Virus record (IMG/VR): IMGVR_UViG_3300028607_003725
Coordinates: 1-64,000 of that record
Strand: one strand, 5' to 3'
Source: a virus
Length of the DNA: 64,000 bases
Shown here: piece after piece, positions 45,453-53,693 of the stretch
How positions within the stretch are numbered: position 1 is the first letter of the stretch
How the letters are laid out: each line of letters opens with the position of its first letter
Program-made: the position numbers and the translations under genes
Notes under the pieces: model-generated
Seen by the model: only the letters and a program-made list of their open reading frames with translations
Databases searched by the model: none
Told to the model about the DNA's origin: nothing

Positions 45453-46226
45453 ATGGGAACAGCAAACGACCTTACTTCAAAATTTGACCATAAAGCAGCT
45501 AAGTCTGTTACTATGCGATATCCAGTTAGAATTGCATCAAATAGAGCAGTATGGCATAATGAATCCAATGTAATTGTAGTGCAGGGAGATGATTTTGACA
45601 AAACTAAAGTGGTACATTTTTGTTTGCTTATGAATCCTCCACCAAATTCTCACTCTAAGGAGGAAGAAATAAATCCAGATGAAGTAGAAGTATTGGAGCT
45701 ACTGTTTGCAACGCATAAACCTAATGATGATCCAAAAAGAACGTTACCTACAAAAGGGGTTCCATTAGAGATAGATGGTTTTGCGTTTATATTAAATACC
45801 CATTCCAGACAGACCCCCGCTAAACCGGCTACCATTAAAGCTTCACCTTCAGAAAAAGATCTATCGACAGATCGTGCTGATGGGACAGCATCTTATTTGA
45901 ATGTTGCGGGATACGGATTAAATATTACAGGAGGAGGAGATATATCAATAATAGGCAAAAATTCCTCTATGAACCTTGAGGATAGAATAACAATGACCGC
46001 ACCTGTTTCAACAAATGAATTGACAGGGAATATATTAACTACACAAAATTTTTTAACAGAATATTGCATGATACCACAGAATGTTTTACCTACCTGGATT
46101 GTAGGCATGGACCCGATTATTAATGTATTAGAAATTTTAGATGCATACAACGAAGTTAACAAATATGTACAAATATGTGATGGGTTAATGGATATTTATG
46201 AAGCATTCGGGGATCAGCTTGCATAG
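45453..46226 (+). CDS. Putative baseplate/spike-region protein
   Basis: 257 aa. AAGGTGA lies 12 nt upstream of the ATG, a rather long spacing. Residues ~15-60 look like a small beta-barrel (MRYPVRIASNRAVW, ESNVIVVQGDDFD). A middle segment contains GYGLNITGGGDISIIGKNSS followed by MNLEDRITM, short alternating strands like a beta-helix or spike stem. The end is helical (VLEILDAYNEVNKYVQICDG). Position behind the hub giant suggests a spike or hub-associated component. There is no PAAR or lysozyme motif. Function is positional inference. Confidence 0.4.
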   Translation: MGTANDLTSKFDHKAAKSVTMRYPVRIASNRAVWHNESNVIVVQGDDFDKTKVVHFCLLMNPPPNSHSKEEEINPDEVEVLELLFATHKPNDDPKRTLPTKGVPLEIDGFAFILNTHSRQTPAKPATIKASPSEKDLSTDRADGTASYLNVAGYGLNITGGGDISIIGKNSSMNLEDRITMTAPVSTNELTGNILTTQNFLTEYCMIPQNVLPTWIVGMDPIINVLEILDAYNEVNKYVQICDGLMDIYEAFGDQLA

Positions 46227-46257
46227 GATAAACAATTTAGCTGGGGGAAAAGAAGAG

Positions 46258-46410
46258 ATGAAATTTACAAAAGAATGGTTATCTTCATTATTAGAAGAGA
46301 ATATGACTAATTTAAAAACAGGAAAAAAAAGCGTAACGATAAATTATAAAAAACTTGAAGAAGAAATTGAGAAGTGGAGAAAGAAAACTAAACGTACTGA
46401 AGAAAGTTAA
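46258..46410 (+). CDS. Small basic coiled protein, unknown
   Basis: 50 aa from the ATG at 46258, which follows a GGGGGAAAAGAAGAG stretch. An in-frame ATG at 46198 would overlap the previous gene by 29 nt and lacks such a site, so I prefer 46258. The protein is Lys/Glu-rich with two predicted helices (EWLSSLLEENMTNL; YKKLEEEIEKWRKKTKR) and no membrane segment. It is the first of four tiny genes between hub and wedge genes. It may bind nucleic acid or a protein partner, but there is no family match. Confidence 0.5.
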   Translation: MKFTKEWLSSLLEENMTNLKTGKKSVTINYKKLEEEIEKWRKKTKRTEES

Positions 46411-46590
46411 ATGAGTGTAAATAAAGAATATAGACTTTTAACTAAAGTACCAATAGGTACAAAGATGATTGTTAACAAAACAGGTAAGTCTGTAAAACTT
46501 GATGAAATAAGATACTTTCCTACTCGGTATAAATGTGATGATGGTAATTACTATTATACACATGATGTGGATATATTATGGCATATATAA
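46411..46590 (+). CDS. Small protein of unknown function (59 aa)
   Basis: ATG directly follows the TAA of the preceding gene (TAAATG), with GAAGAAAG upstream. The protein runs MSVNKEYRLLTKVPIGTKMI to an end rich in Tyr and Asp (CDDGNYYYTHDVDIL). It has a beta-rich look like a small SH3-type fold, and its last 13 nt overlap the ferredoxin gene. The overlap and junction style match the surrounding genes, so I consider it real despite its size. No function can be named. Confidence 0.5.
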   Translation: MSVNKEYRLLTKVPIGTKMIVNKTGKSVKLDEIRYFPTRYKCDDGNYYYTHDVDILWHI

Positions 46591-46877
46591 TAGTAGATCC
46601 ATGTGTAAGTACTTGCGATACAGCTTGTGTGGAAGTTTGTCCCGTGGATTGTATTCATGGTCCTGAAGACACAGAGGGTTTAGGTGCAGAAGCAAAAGAA
46701 CCTGGATTTAATCCAGAAGGTAAACAACTCTATATCAATCCAGAAGAATGTATTGATTGTGGAGCTTGTGAACCTGAGTGCCCAGTAGAAGCTATTTACG
46801 AAGAAGATTCTGTTCCAAAGGAATGGGAAAAATTTATAGATAAAAATTATGAGTTTTTTGGACAAGAAAGACCCTAA
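46578..46877 (+). CDS. Ferredoxin with two iron-sulphur cluster sites
   Basis: 99 aa. The N-terminal motif has C9-x3-C13-x3-C17-x3-C21-P-x2-C25; the C-terminal motif is the classic C58-I-D-C61-G-A-C64-E-P-E-C68-P. The pattern, and the end segment with PKEWEKFIDKN, match bacterial 7Fe/8Fe ferredoxins (Azotobacter FdI/FdxA type). About 20 extra Gly/Glu-rich residues lie between the halves. It carries low-potential electrons; its partner is unknown. It is a metabolic-type gene inside a virion-structure operon, overlapping the previous gene by 13 nt and sharing the AT-rich codon use of its neighbours. That suggests long residence in the phage. It could be an auxiliary metabolic gene or, less likely, a virion cluster protein. 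Confidence 0.92.
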   Translation: MAYIIVDPCVSTCDTACVEVCPVDCIHGPEDTEGLGAEAKEPGFNPEGKQLYINPEECIDCGACEPECPVEAIYEEDSVPKEWEKFIDKNYEFFGQERP

Positions 46878-46892
46878 ATTGGAGAAATAAAA

Positions 46893-47075
46893 ATGATTAA
46901 ATATATAATAATAGCAGGTTTGTTTTGTACTTTTTCAACTGCAGCTGAAGTAGATGTTGCACTACCTGAAGTAGTACAATCACAGACTGATGATGATAAA
47001 TATGTAGTAGATGCTAGAAGACGTGGTGGTAAAGGAAACAAAAAACGTAGACGTGGAGGCAATGGTTTAAGATAA
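46893..47075 (+). CDS. Exported small peptide with basic, Arg/Gly-rich tail
   Basis: 60 aa, ATG with TTGGAG at good spacing. The first 18 residues (MIKYIIIAGLFCTFSTAA) form a textbook signal peptide: a Lys, a hydrophobic core and small residues before a likely A-A/E cleavage. The mature part is about 42 aa, acidic at first (EVDVALPEVVQSQTDDD), then strongly basic (RRRGGKGNKKRRRGG). There is no cysteine in the mature part, so disulphides are excluded. It could act at the membrane or cell surface, in lysis, superinfection exclusion or as an antimicrobial-like peptide; these are guesses. Its stop overlaps the next start (TAATG). Confidence 0.6.
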   Translation: MIKYIIIAGLFCTFSTAAEVDVALPEVVQSQTDDDKYVVDARRRGGKGNKKRRRGGNGLR

Positions 47076-47818
47076 TGAAATTAGCTTTTAATGAGCATGG
47101 TCAAATTATATCCAGTAGTGGAGCTCTTGCTAATATTGAAGGAGGAGCCCTGGCAGAAATGTACAGGCTTAATTCTTTTTTTGGTATAGTGCGAGGAGAT
47201 TATATTTTTGATGTTAAATTTGGCAACTCGGCAGCTCAATATACAGGTAAAGCCTTAAATTCTGAGGTACTTAATTCGTTTGCTAGTACTTTAAAAAAGG
47301 CTTTGGATAATTCAGATTTGCTTAACGATAGAACTTATGAAATAACTACTTCTCAAACAGGAAGAGATTCTCTATCAGTAAATATTACAGATCAAACTAC
47401 TGGACATAGCTATGCTTGGAGATATGATGTTAGAACTAATAGATTAACTAAAGTTGTAGAAGTAGATACTCCTTCTGTGGCAAAAACATATCAAGCATTT
47501 ACAGAGACATTTACAGTAGATGGTTTTACTAGGCTTTTGAACATAGAAGCCTTATATACGAAAACATTAGTTGATAATGGATTAGGAATATTTGATAATA
47601 TTGAAATTTTACATAACGTTTACATACAGGAGTCTAATTCTGCAGAAAGAAGGTTGGCATTCAGTAGTGAACTAGAAATTGACATGTTAAATTACACTGT
47701 TCAATTTTATACAGCCCCACCTGAAGGTTATAGAATAACTGTAGAATTGTGGCCTTCACTAATGGCTAATCTTTCAGGACTAGATAGCCCTTATTTAACA
47801 AGAAAATATGGAGTATAA
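47075..47818 (+). CDS. Putative baseplate wedge protein (gp25-like region?)
   Basis: 247 aa, start overlapping the previous stop. Residues ~25-95 (MYRLNSFFGIVRGDYIFDVK, then AQYTGKALNSEVLNSFASTL, then LNDRTYEI) recall small wedge proteins of the gp25/W type, which usually precede the J-like protein as here. The C-terminal half is beta-rich (NYTVQFYTAPPEGYRITVEL) and is additional. The match is by layout and general pattern. It would join the wedge around the hub. Confidence 0.4.
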   Translation: MKLAFNEHGQIISSSGALANIEGGALAEMYRLNSFFGIVRGDYIFDVKFGNSAAQYTGKALNSEVLNSFASTLKKALDNSDLLNDRTYEITTSQTGRDSLSVNITDQTTGHSYAWRYDVRTNRLTKVVEVDTPSVAKTYQAFTETFTVDGFTRLLNIEALYTKTLVDNGLGIFDNIEILHNVYIQESNSAERRLAFSSELEIDMLNYTVQFYTAPPEGYRITVELWPSLMANLSGLDSPYLTRKYGV

Positions 47819-47820
47819 TT

Positions 47821-49005
47821 ATGTCATATATTTTACAAAATAAAGATGAAATAGACGAACGACTAGTAGAATTATTTAAAGTTGCAGGATTTTCTAACGC
47901 TAGTAGCCCAGGTACTCCGGAGCATGCCCTTTATAAAGTACTAGTAGAAGAACTGTATAATGCATATGGAGTGCTTGATTCTGCTTATAGAGGAGCGCTT
48001 CCTTTAAACGCATCAGGTGCTAATTTGGATTTATGGTCAACGTTCTTTGGAAGTACAAGACAATTAGCAACTTATGCTAAAGATTCAACTTTAACTAATG
48101 TTTATTTTTATTTTCCTGAGGATTTTGATATTTCTGTAATCCAAGCGGATATAGATATATCAACAGGAACATTAATAAGTGCAAATGGAGTTAATAAATT
48201 TTATACTGTTACCGAGGACGCTGTTTTGACTACACTTGCTACTGAAGCCCGAATTGTCTATGTTAAAGTACAGGCACAAGAGAGTGGGGAAAATAACAAT
48301 GTAAATAGTGACGAGTTAAATACACATACTTTGGATGTAAGTGGCTTATTAGTGTCTAATAAATTTCCTATTACTTCTGGATTGTTTCCACAAACAGATT
48401 CGGATTTAAGAGTATCTATGCAGAATATTTTTGGTAAATTACTTAGTACCAACCTTGCTTCCATGCAATTTCATGTACTAAATCTTCCAGGTATATCTAA
48501 TGTTAATATTTTTCCATTAATACGAGGAACAGGTACATTCAGTTTATTTATAGATTCTGTAGCTCCTGTTGTATCTTTAGAGCTTTTAAATCAAGTTCAA
48601 GAAATTATAGATCAAAATAAAGCTCTAGGGACTATAGGATATGTTGACTATCCAGAATATAGAAGTATTACCATTGAATTTGAAGTCCTTGCTAAAGAGG
48701 GGTTAGATTCAGAGGCACTAATTTCAGAGTTAGAGTCATCTGAATCTCAAGTTATTGTAGATTTGATAAATAATATTCCCCGCGGTGATTCGTTTAGACC
48801 AAGTGAAATGGTAAGAATTATTCTTGATAATAGTAAAGTATTAAATGCAACCGTAAAAACCTTAAAAATTGGAAATTATAGCGTTATAGACCAAACAATA
48901 AAAGATAATGAAACAGTAGCTCCAACACCAAAACATATTGATATCACTCAAAAATGGTTTTGCTCTACTGATCTTTGCTCATATTGCGCTGTTTCTTTTG
49001 GATAA
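47821..49005 (+). CDS. Baseplate J-like protein
   Basis: 394 aa, within the normal range for P2 J/gp6-like proteins; ATG with GGAG. The N-terminus shows the typical helical start (LYKVLVEELYNAYGVLDSAY) and GANLDLWSTFFGSTRQLATY, where the family has a long-helix and G-x-x-L-D segment. The beta-rich centre carries the J-type sequence (STGTLISANGVNKFYTVTED; ARIVYVKVQAQESGENNNV). The end has the repeated strand-helix arrangement (YRSITIEFEVLAKEGLDSEA) with RPSEMVRIILD. J-like subunits form the wedge ring of contractile baseplates. The end (FCSTDLCSYCAVSFG) carries three cysteines, an unusual tail. Confidence 0.82.
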   Translation: MSYILQNKDEIDERLVELFKVAGFSNASSPGTPEHALYKVLVEELYNAYGVLDSAYRGALPLNASGANLDLWSTFFGSTRQLATYAKDSTLTNVYFYFPEDFDISVIQADIDISTGTLISANGVNKFYTVTEDAVLTTLATEARIVYVKVQAQESGENNNVNSDELNTHTLDVSGLLVSNKFPITSGLFPQTDSDLRVSMQNIFGKLLSTNLASMQFHVLNLPGISNVNIFPLIRGTGTFSLFIDSVAPVVSLELLNQVQEIIDQNKALGTIGYVDYPEYRSITIEFEVLAKEGLDSEALISELESSESQVIVDLINNIPRGDSFRPSEMVRIILDNSKVLNATVKTLKIGNYSVIDQTIKDNETVAPTPKHIDITQKWFCSTDLCSYCAVSFG

Positions 49006-52000
49006 ATGAGACCTAATTCAAAAAAAGAGTACTATATTTCTCCACGAACTAACGTATCGTTGTCGCAGCTGCCTTCTTTTATGAAGAAGGGTACGGACAG
49101 TACTTTGTTTACATTATCTAATCCTCAGAATATCGAGTTTGATAGATTTTATCATGATATAACAGAATCAGCACTAAATTTAAATCCAACGACATTAGAC
49201 TTATCTTTGCCTGATTTTATATATACTTTTTCAGATCTAGCTATAGGGTCGGGGGTAACTGGAGCAAATTCTGAATTAGAGGAAGTATCCTTATATGATT
49301 TTAATTTTAATTTACCTACCAGATCAGCTACAGCAGCTTCAGTTGTAGATGCTGTCATTGGAGTAACAGGGGCTAATTATATTGATATGCATCATGTGGC
49401 TCCAATTACTTATACGTTAGATGATTATAACTATACGGTAGCTAAAGGGTATATTGGGCTCCGAGAAGGATCTTGGCTTACCAATGATCTTATTTCAGTA
49501 TTTGATGCTGAGTTAAATTTAATAGAATCTTTTGGATTGCCTGCTGTTGAACAAAATCTAAGCAGTGCTTCCGATGAATGGATAGAATTAGATGAAAACC
49601 TTAGTTATTCTTTAGACAATAAGTTTATTGTAAAAGACAGTCTTACTGTTGTAAATCCTCATACAGGTACTATTGTAGATGAAGCTGGTTATACTTTTAG
49701 TAACAGTACGTTAACTTTTTATGAAGCTCCTGAGTTTACATTAGTAGTGGAGTATTCTTATGTTCCTTCTCCAGTTTTGCATTCATTATATTATTCTACA
49801 CATTTTCATGATATTTCAGTTTCTCAGGCCTCATCAGCAGCTAATCCTACTGGATTCTTATTTTTAATAACTGACCAACCTGATCTTAGTGCAGGAGTTT
49901 CAGCAGGGGCAGATTATTCACATCCAACAGGCACTACTAGAAGTATAAATTCGTATGATAATACACTAAGTGAAGCCGATGACATTAAAATTAATTTTAC
50001 TGCAACAGACGTATCAGTTGACCAAGAAGTAAGTGTTACCTTTAAATACTATGCAACTTATTCTTATGATTTATTTGATGGCACCTTGGCATATTGGGGT
50101 TACGCCAACGATCCTTATAATCATCTATTAGTTGTTAATGATTTTATAGATCCTGTTAAAGATACAATATTAATAAATGGAATAAAAGTAATAAATGTAA
50201 TCACAGAAGAAGATATTACAGCTGGTTTTACTTTTACGAATGTGGAGGGCAGCACAGGAGCTTATCTTACTAGGGTAGATTTGACAATAACAGGTTCTCC
50301 AGATACTTTTGAAATACAGATTCCTTATATTCGAGAAATTACCCAAACAGAAGCAGCTACCATTTATTCTGAGCCCATGACAGATATATTTACTGTAACA
50401 GATGTATCAGCTTCTTCGACATTTTATTTGAATTTTTCATATGTATATGGAGGAACATCAGATTACCACTCTTATATAACTTTTCCTACAACGTTATCTA
50501 AGCAATTTACTATGGATACAGCAGGAGCAACCTTAACCATAGGGTCAACATTTGATGTTTCATATGAGGGGTTGTCTAATTGGTCCGTTAAGCAAAAAAG
50601 ATTATGGGCAGATAATGGTATTACTATTGATCATTCAGTATTTAAATCAGGAGCAGGGGCATCAACAACATCTACTTATACTTACCAGGACTCCGTTAAC
50701 AATATAGAAATTATTAGTTTAGAAACGGAAACAAATTATCACGCTTCAACTGTTTACTATCCAGAAAAAATACATAGTGTGGACAGTTACTTTGATTTAA
50801 TTACTTATTCTTTAAATGATAAAGAAGGCAAAATAGAGCTCTACACAGCTTCACAGGATTTACATGATATTTATAATTTATATTTTATAGAATATGGAGT
50901 TACCGGTCTTGATGGAACTTCTACTTATTATGCTAGTGCAGTTCCCACCCATAGTTCTATTCGGAAACGACCAGTAGGTCTACAGTTATTTCACGACTCA
51001 ATAGCGTTATTAGAAGAAGATATATCATCCGGCGACTTTAATTTAGAGTTCAAAGATGTACATACCCTTAATTCTTTAGCTACCCTAAATACGTTCACTA
51101 CAGGAGCTACATCAGATACAATTAACTCATTTACTTTTAATAGTGATAATGATTGTCAGTTGTTCAGCGGAGGAACTGGCTATACTATTCCATTATACTA
51201 TGATTATCTTACCAGAATTGTAGATGAAGACACATCAACAGAATCTTTATACTTTCGGGAAGAGTATGCAGGAGCTACCGTAACGGGGGGAACTGGTTTA
51301 GTTTACAGCTTTTCAGACCGAGAAACATCAGTAGTTGAACATAGTGTTGATCATTGGGGTAGAATTTTTGGAAGCGATAGATGGCCAAAAGAAACTTTAA
51401 AAGATTATTTGAATAGGTTAACTAATATAACTGAGGCTAAAGGAGCCTCATCGTTTCAAAAATCATTAGATGGAATATCAGCTACTTTAGGGTCTCCTTC
51501 TTACAATATTAGTACCAGAAATTCATTTGATTTAAGGTATCCTGCTGCAGTTAGTACGGAATCACAAACAGTATTTTTGCAAGGACCTACTGCTACAATA
51601 TCCACCAATTATCCCATTAATGAGTTTATATCAGCTACAATATATCATTCAGACGGAGAAAATTATTCGATTACATTAGCTGATTTAGTCTATACAGTTG
51701 GTTCTACAGGCACAGACCTTTCCTTAATTACTGGAGGAGCAACTACAGGAGACTCTGTTAATATAAAATATAAACCTTATGCTACTCTATCTATAAATGG
51801 CGAAGGGTCAACAGGGCCATTTACATTAATCTATGAAAACGAGACACATGATAGTACGGCGGTATTAACCATAGATAAACAAGCAATTGATCGGGTATTA
51901 GCTTATGAGGACTCTCTTATTACTACTTATAGTTGTTCAGACTTCGTACCAGGAGGTACATTTGCATCATCCTACGGATGTGCTGGGACATATGGAGGAA

Positions 52001-53691
52001 CTACTGTTAGTGACTCATGCCAAATTTACTGCAATAATGGACAATATACGGCAGAAATAAGCTACTATGCAAACACTACAGATGATATTTTTGATCCAGT
52101 ATTATATGAAGAAACTAATATTCATTATTTTACTGATGTGGTTTCAGGATTAGCTCCGTTAACCGAGAATTCATCTCATATTGTAATAAATGATCTTATA
52201 AATTCTTCTTACATAGCAGAGAACTCTGTAAATAATATACCTGGAGCAACAGCTTCTGACCTTATTAATATGGGAAAAGGACCATTTTTATATAAATGGG
52301 GTGAGTTTTTCTGGGATAATTATAACTGGAAAGATGGTGAATCTTTAAAACTAGGCCTAAAGACCATATTTGATGCACATACAGCTACGCTATCTGTTAC
52401 CGACCCAAAATTCTCCAACGGAGTTGCTTCAGGGAACCATCTAAAATTTCTGGGATTTGATAAAGATAAAAAAGGAGTAGTACAGACTGGTCAATTTTAT
52501 TATAAGGATAAACAATATTATTTAGGTTCTGCTATGCAAGTAACGGCGTTTCCGGTTGATAGTGGATATCAACCTATGGTATTGTGGGAGGAAGGCGCAA
52601 CATTTTCTATAGACCTTCCTATAACAGATACCCCTATTGTTGTTCAAAGGGATGAGCCGTCAATTTTATATTCGGCTCAAAATTCTGTAGATATAAACAG
52701 TATTAACAGTAATCCATACAAAGAAGATCTTGGAGATAAAAGTACCGTTGTTACCGCATTATCAGGAAATAACGACTTAAATGTAGTCGAAGTACCTTAT
52801 GATTTTGGAGGAGGAACAACTGATAGGGGGTTTGAGGTATTTGTAACCGGAGCTACAGGAGGAACAGGGGCCTCTGCTGACTATGTTGAGTTTTTAGATG
52901 GTGTTATATTTTCGGAAAGTGGATCTAATCATATTGAGTTAACTGATGCACAGGTAATTTATATAACTAACGACATAGAATCAGATCAACATGTATGGTA
53001 TATTTATAATTCTGATAGATATGTTGCTACTCCAGGACCTGAGGATTCTCCCCCAAATTCTTCGATAATTGGGACAGATAAATCACTACGGCACTCTGTT
53101 GATGTATCACTTTCTTCCCTTATTACACCACTTTCTGATGTATATCCTGAAGTGTCTGAAATTATACAAGATATATCAGGAGCTACTAACGAATACTTTA
53201 TGATTGACGATTTTACTGAAAAAAGAATAAAAATAGAAGATCAGGGTTGGTTGGCAGGCAGTTCTGCTAATCACCATATATTTTCATTTGATACAGAAGA
53301 GGGAAACGAGTACACAATAAAGAGTATTAATATGGATTTTCATACACAAGATTTAGGTAATAAGATTTTAGCTCTAGGAGATGAATTATTACCAGTTAAA
53401 GCAATAACAACTAAACTTAGTTCGTCTATTATAGATTCGGTTCATCATACAATGAAGATTACTATTGAGGCTAAGGACGAAGAAAATGGATATGTACCTA
53501 ATGCTTTATTTACGTTAACAGGAGCAACTTTTACAGAGAACTCTTGTATAACTAAAGCCGACGGTTTATGCATTATAAATACTGACATTCAGATGGGCGC
53601 TTCAGGCGCTACTGGTGACATATCTATAACGGTGAGCTATAAAGATCTTCCATTTGATACATTTACAATTACTAACATAGGAGAGGTATAA
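49006..53691 (+). CDS. Large baseplate wedge / fibre-network protein with tail-protein-I-like motif
   Basis: 1561 aa, ATG directly after the previous TAA. Following a J-like gene, it holds the place of protein I/gp7-like wedge subunits. HWGRIFGSDRWPKETLKDYL and the following ASSFQKSLDGISATLGS at ~783-830 resemble the conserved N-terminal block of phage tail protein I, here in mid-protein. The rest is beta-rich with Ig-like stretches and many short GATG/GVTG/GSTG turns, such as VTGATGGTGAS. A small Cys-rich segment at 977-1009 (GCAGTYGGTTVSDSC) is a degenerate copy of the repeat in the 5143-aa protein. It probably links the wedge to fibres. Confidence 0.55.
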   Translation: MRPNSKKEYYISPRTNVSLSQLPSFMKKGTDSTLFTLSNPQNIEFDRFYHDITESALNLNPTTLDLSLPDFIYTFSDLAIGSGVTGANSELEEVSLYDFNFNLPTRSATAASVVDAVIGVTGANYIDMHHVAPITYTLDDYNYTVAKGYIGLREGSWLTNDLISVFDAELNLIESFGLPAVEQNLSSASDEWIELDENLSYSLDNKFIVKDSLTVVNPHTGTIVDEAGYTFSNSTLTFYEAPEFTLVVEYSYVPSPVLHSLYYSTHFHDISVSQASSAANPTGFLFLITDQPDLSAGVSAGADYSHPTGTTRSINSYDNTLSEADDIKINFTATDVSVDQEVSVTFKYYATYSYDLFDGTLAYWGYANDPYNHLLVVNDFIDPVKDTILINGIKVINVITEEDITAGFTFTNVEGSTGAYLTRVDLTITGSPDTFEIQIPYIREITQTEAATIYSEPMTDIFTVTDVSASSTFYLNFSYVYGGTSDYHSYITFPTTLSKQFTMDTAGATLTIGSTFDVSYEGLSNWSVKQKRLWADNGITIDHSVFKSGAGASTTSTYTYQDSVNNIEIISLETETNYHASTVYYPEKIHSVDSYFDLITYSLNDKEGKIELYTASQDLHDIYNLYFIEYGVTGLDGTSTYYASAVPTHSSIRKRPVGLQLFHDSIALLEEDISSGDFNLEFKDVHTLNSLATLNTFTTGATSDTINSFTFNSDNDCQLFSGGTGYTIPLYYDYLTRIVDEDTSTESLYFREEYAGATVTGGTGLVYSFSDRETSVVEHSVDHWGRIFGSDRWPKETLKDYLNRLTNITEAKGASSFQKSLDGISATLGSPSYNISTRNSFDLRYPAAVSTESQTVFLQGPTATISTNYPINEFISATIYHSDGENYSITLADLVYTVGSTGTDLSLITGGATTGDSVNIKYKPYATLSINGEGSTGPFTLIYENETHDSTAVLTIDKQAIDRVLAYEDSLITTYSCSDFVPGGTFASSYGCAGTYGGTTVSDSCQIYCNNGQYTAEISYYANTTDDIFDPVLYEETNIHYFTDVVSGLAPLTENSSHIVINDLINSSYIAENSVNNIPGATASDLINMGKGPFLYKWGEFFWDNYNWKDGESLKLGLKTIFDAHTATLSVTDPKFSNGVASGNHLKFLGFDKDKKGVVQTGQFYYKDKQYYLGSAMQVTAFPVDSGYQPMVLWEEGATFSIDLPITDTPIVVQRDEPSILYSAQNSVDINSINSNPYKEDLGDKSTVVTALSGNNDLNVVEVPYDFGGGTTDRGFEVFVTGATGGTGASADYVEFLDGVIFSESGSNHIELTDAQVIYITNDIESDQHVWYIYNSDRYVATPGPEDSPPNSSIIGTDKSLRHSVDVSLSSLITPLSDVYPEVSEIIQDISGATNEYFMIDDFTEKRIKIEDQGWLAGSSANHHIFSFDTEEGNEYTIKSINMDFHTQDLGNKILALGDELLPVKAITTKLSSSIIDSVHHTMKITIEAKDEENGYVPNALFTLTGATFTENSCITKADGLCIINTDIQMGASGATGDISITVSYKDLPFDTFTITNIGEV

Positions 53692-53693
53692 TA

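Noticed and set aside
29998-46226. Lysozyme, peptidase or PAAR spike domain expected in a hub/spike region
   Set aside because: I looked for NlpC/P60, M23 HxxxD/HxH, lysozyme E-D and PAAR patterns and saw none convincing; a divergent domain cannot be excluded.
46198-46257. Earlier ATG for the 50-aa gene
   Set aside because: It would overlap the preceding gene and has no ribosome-binding site, whereas 46258 follows a purine-rich stretch.
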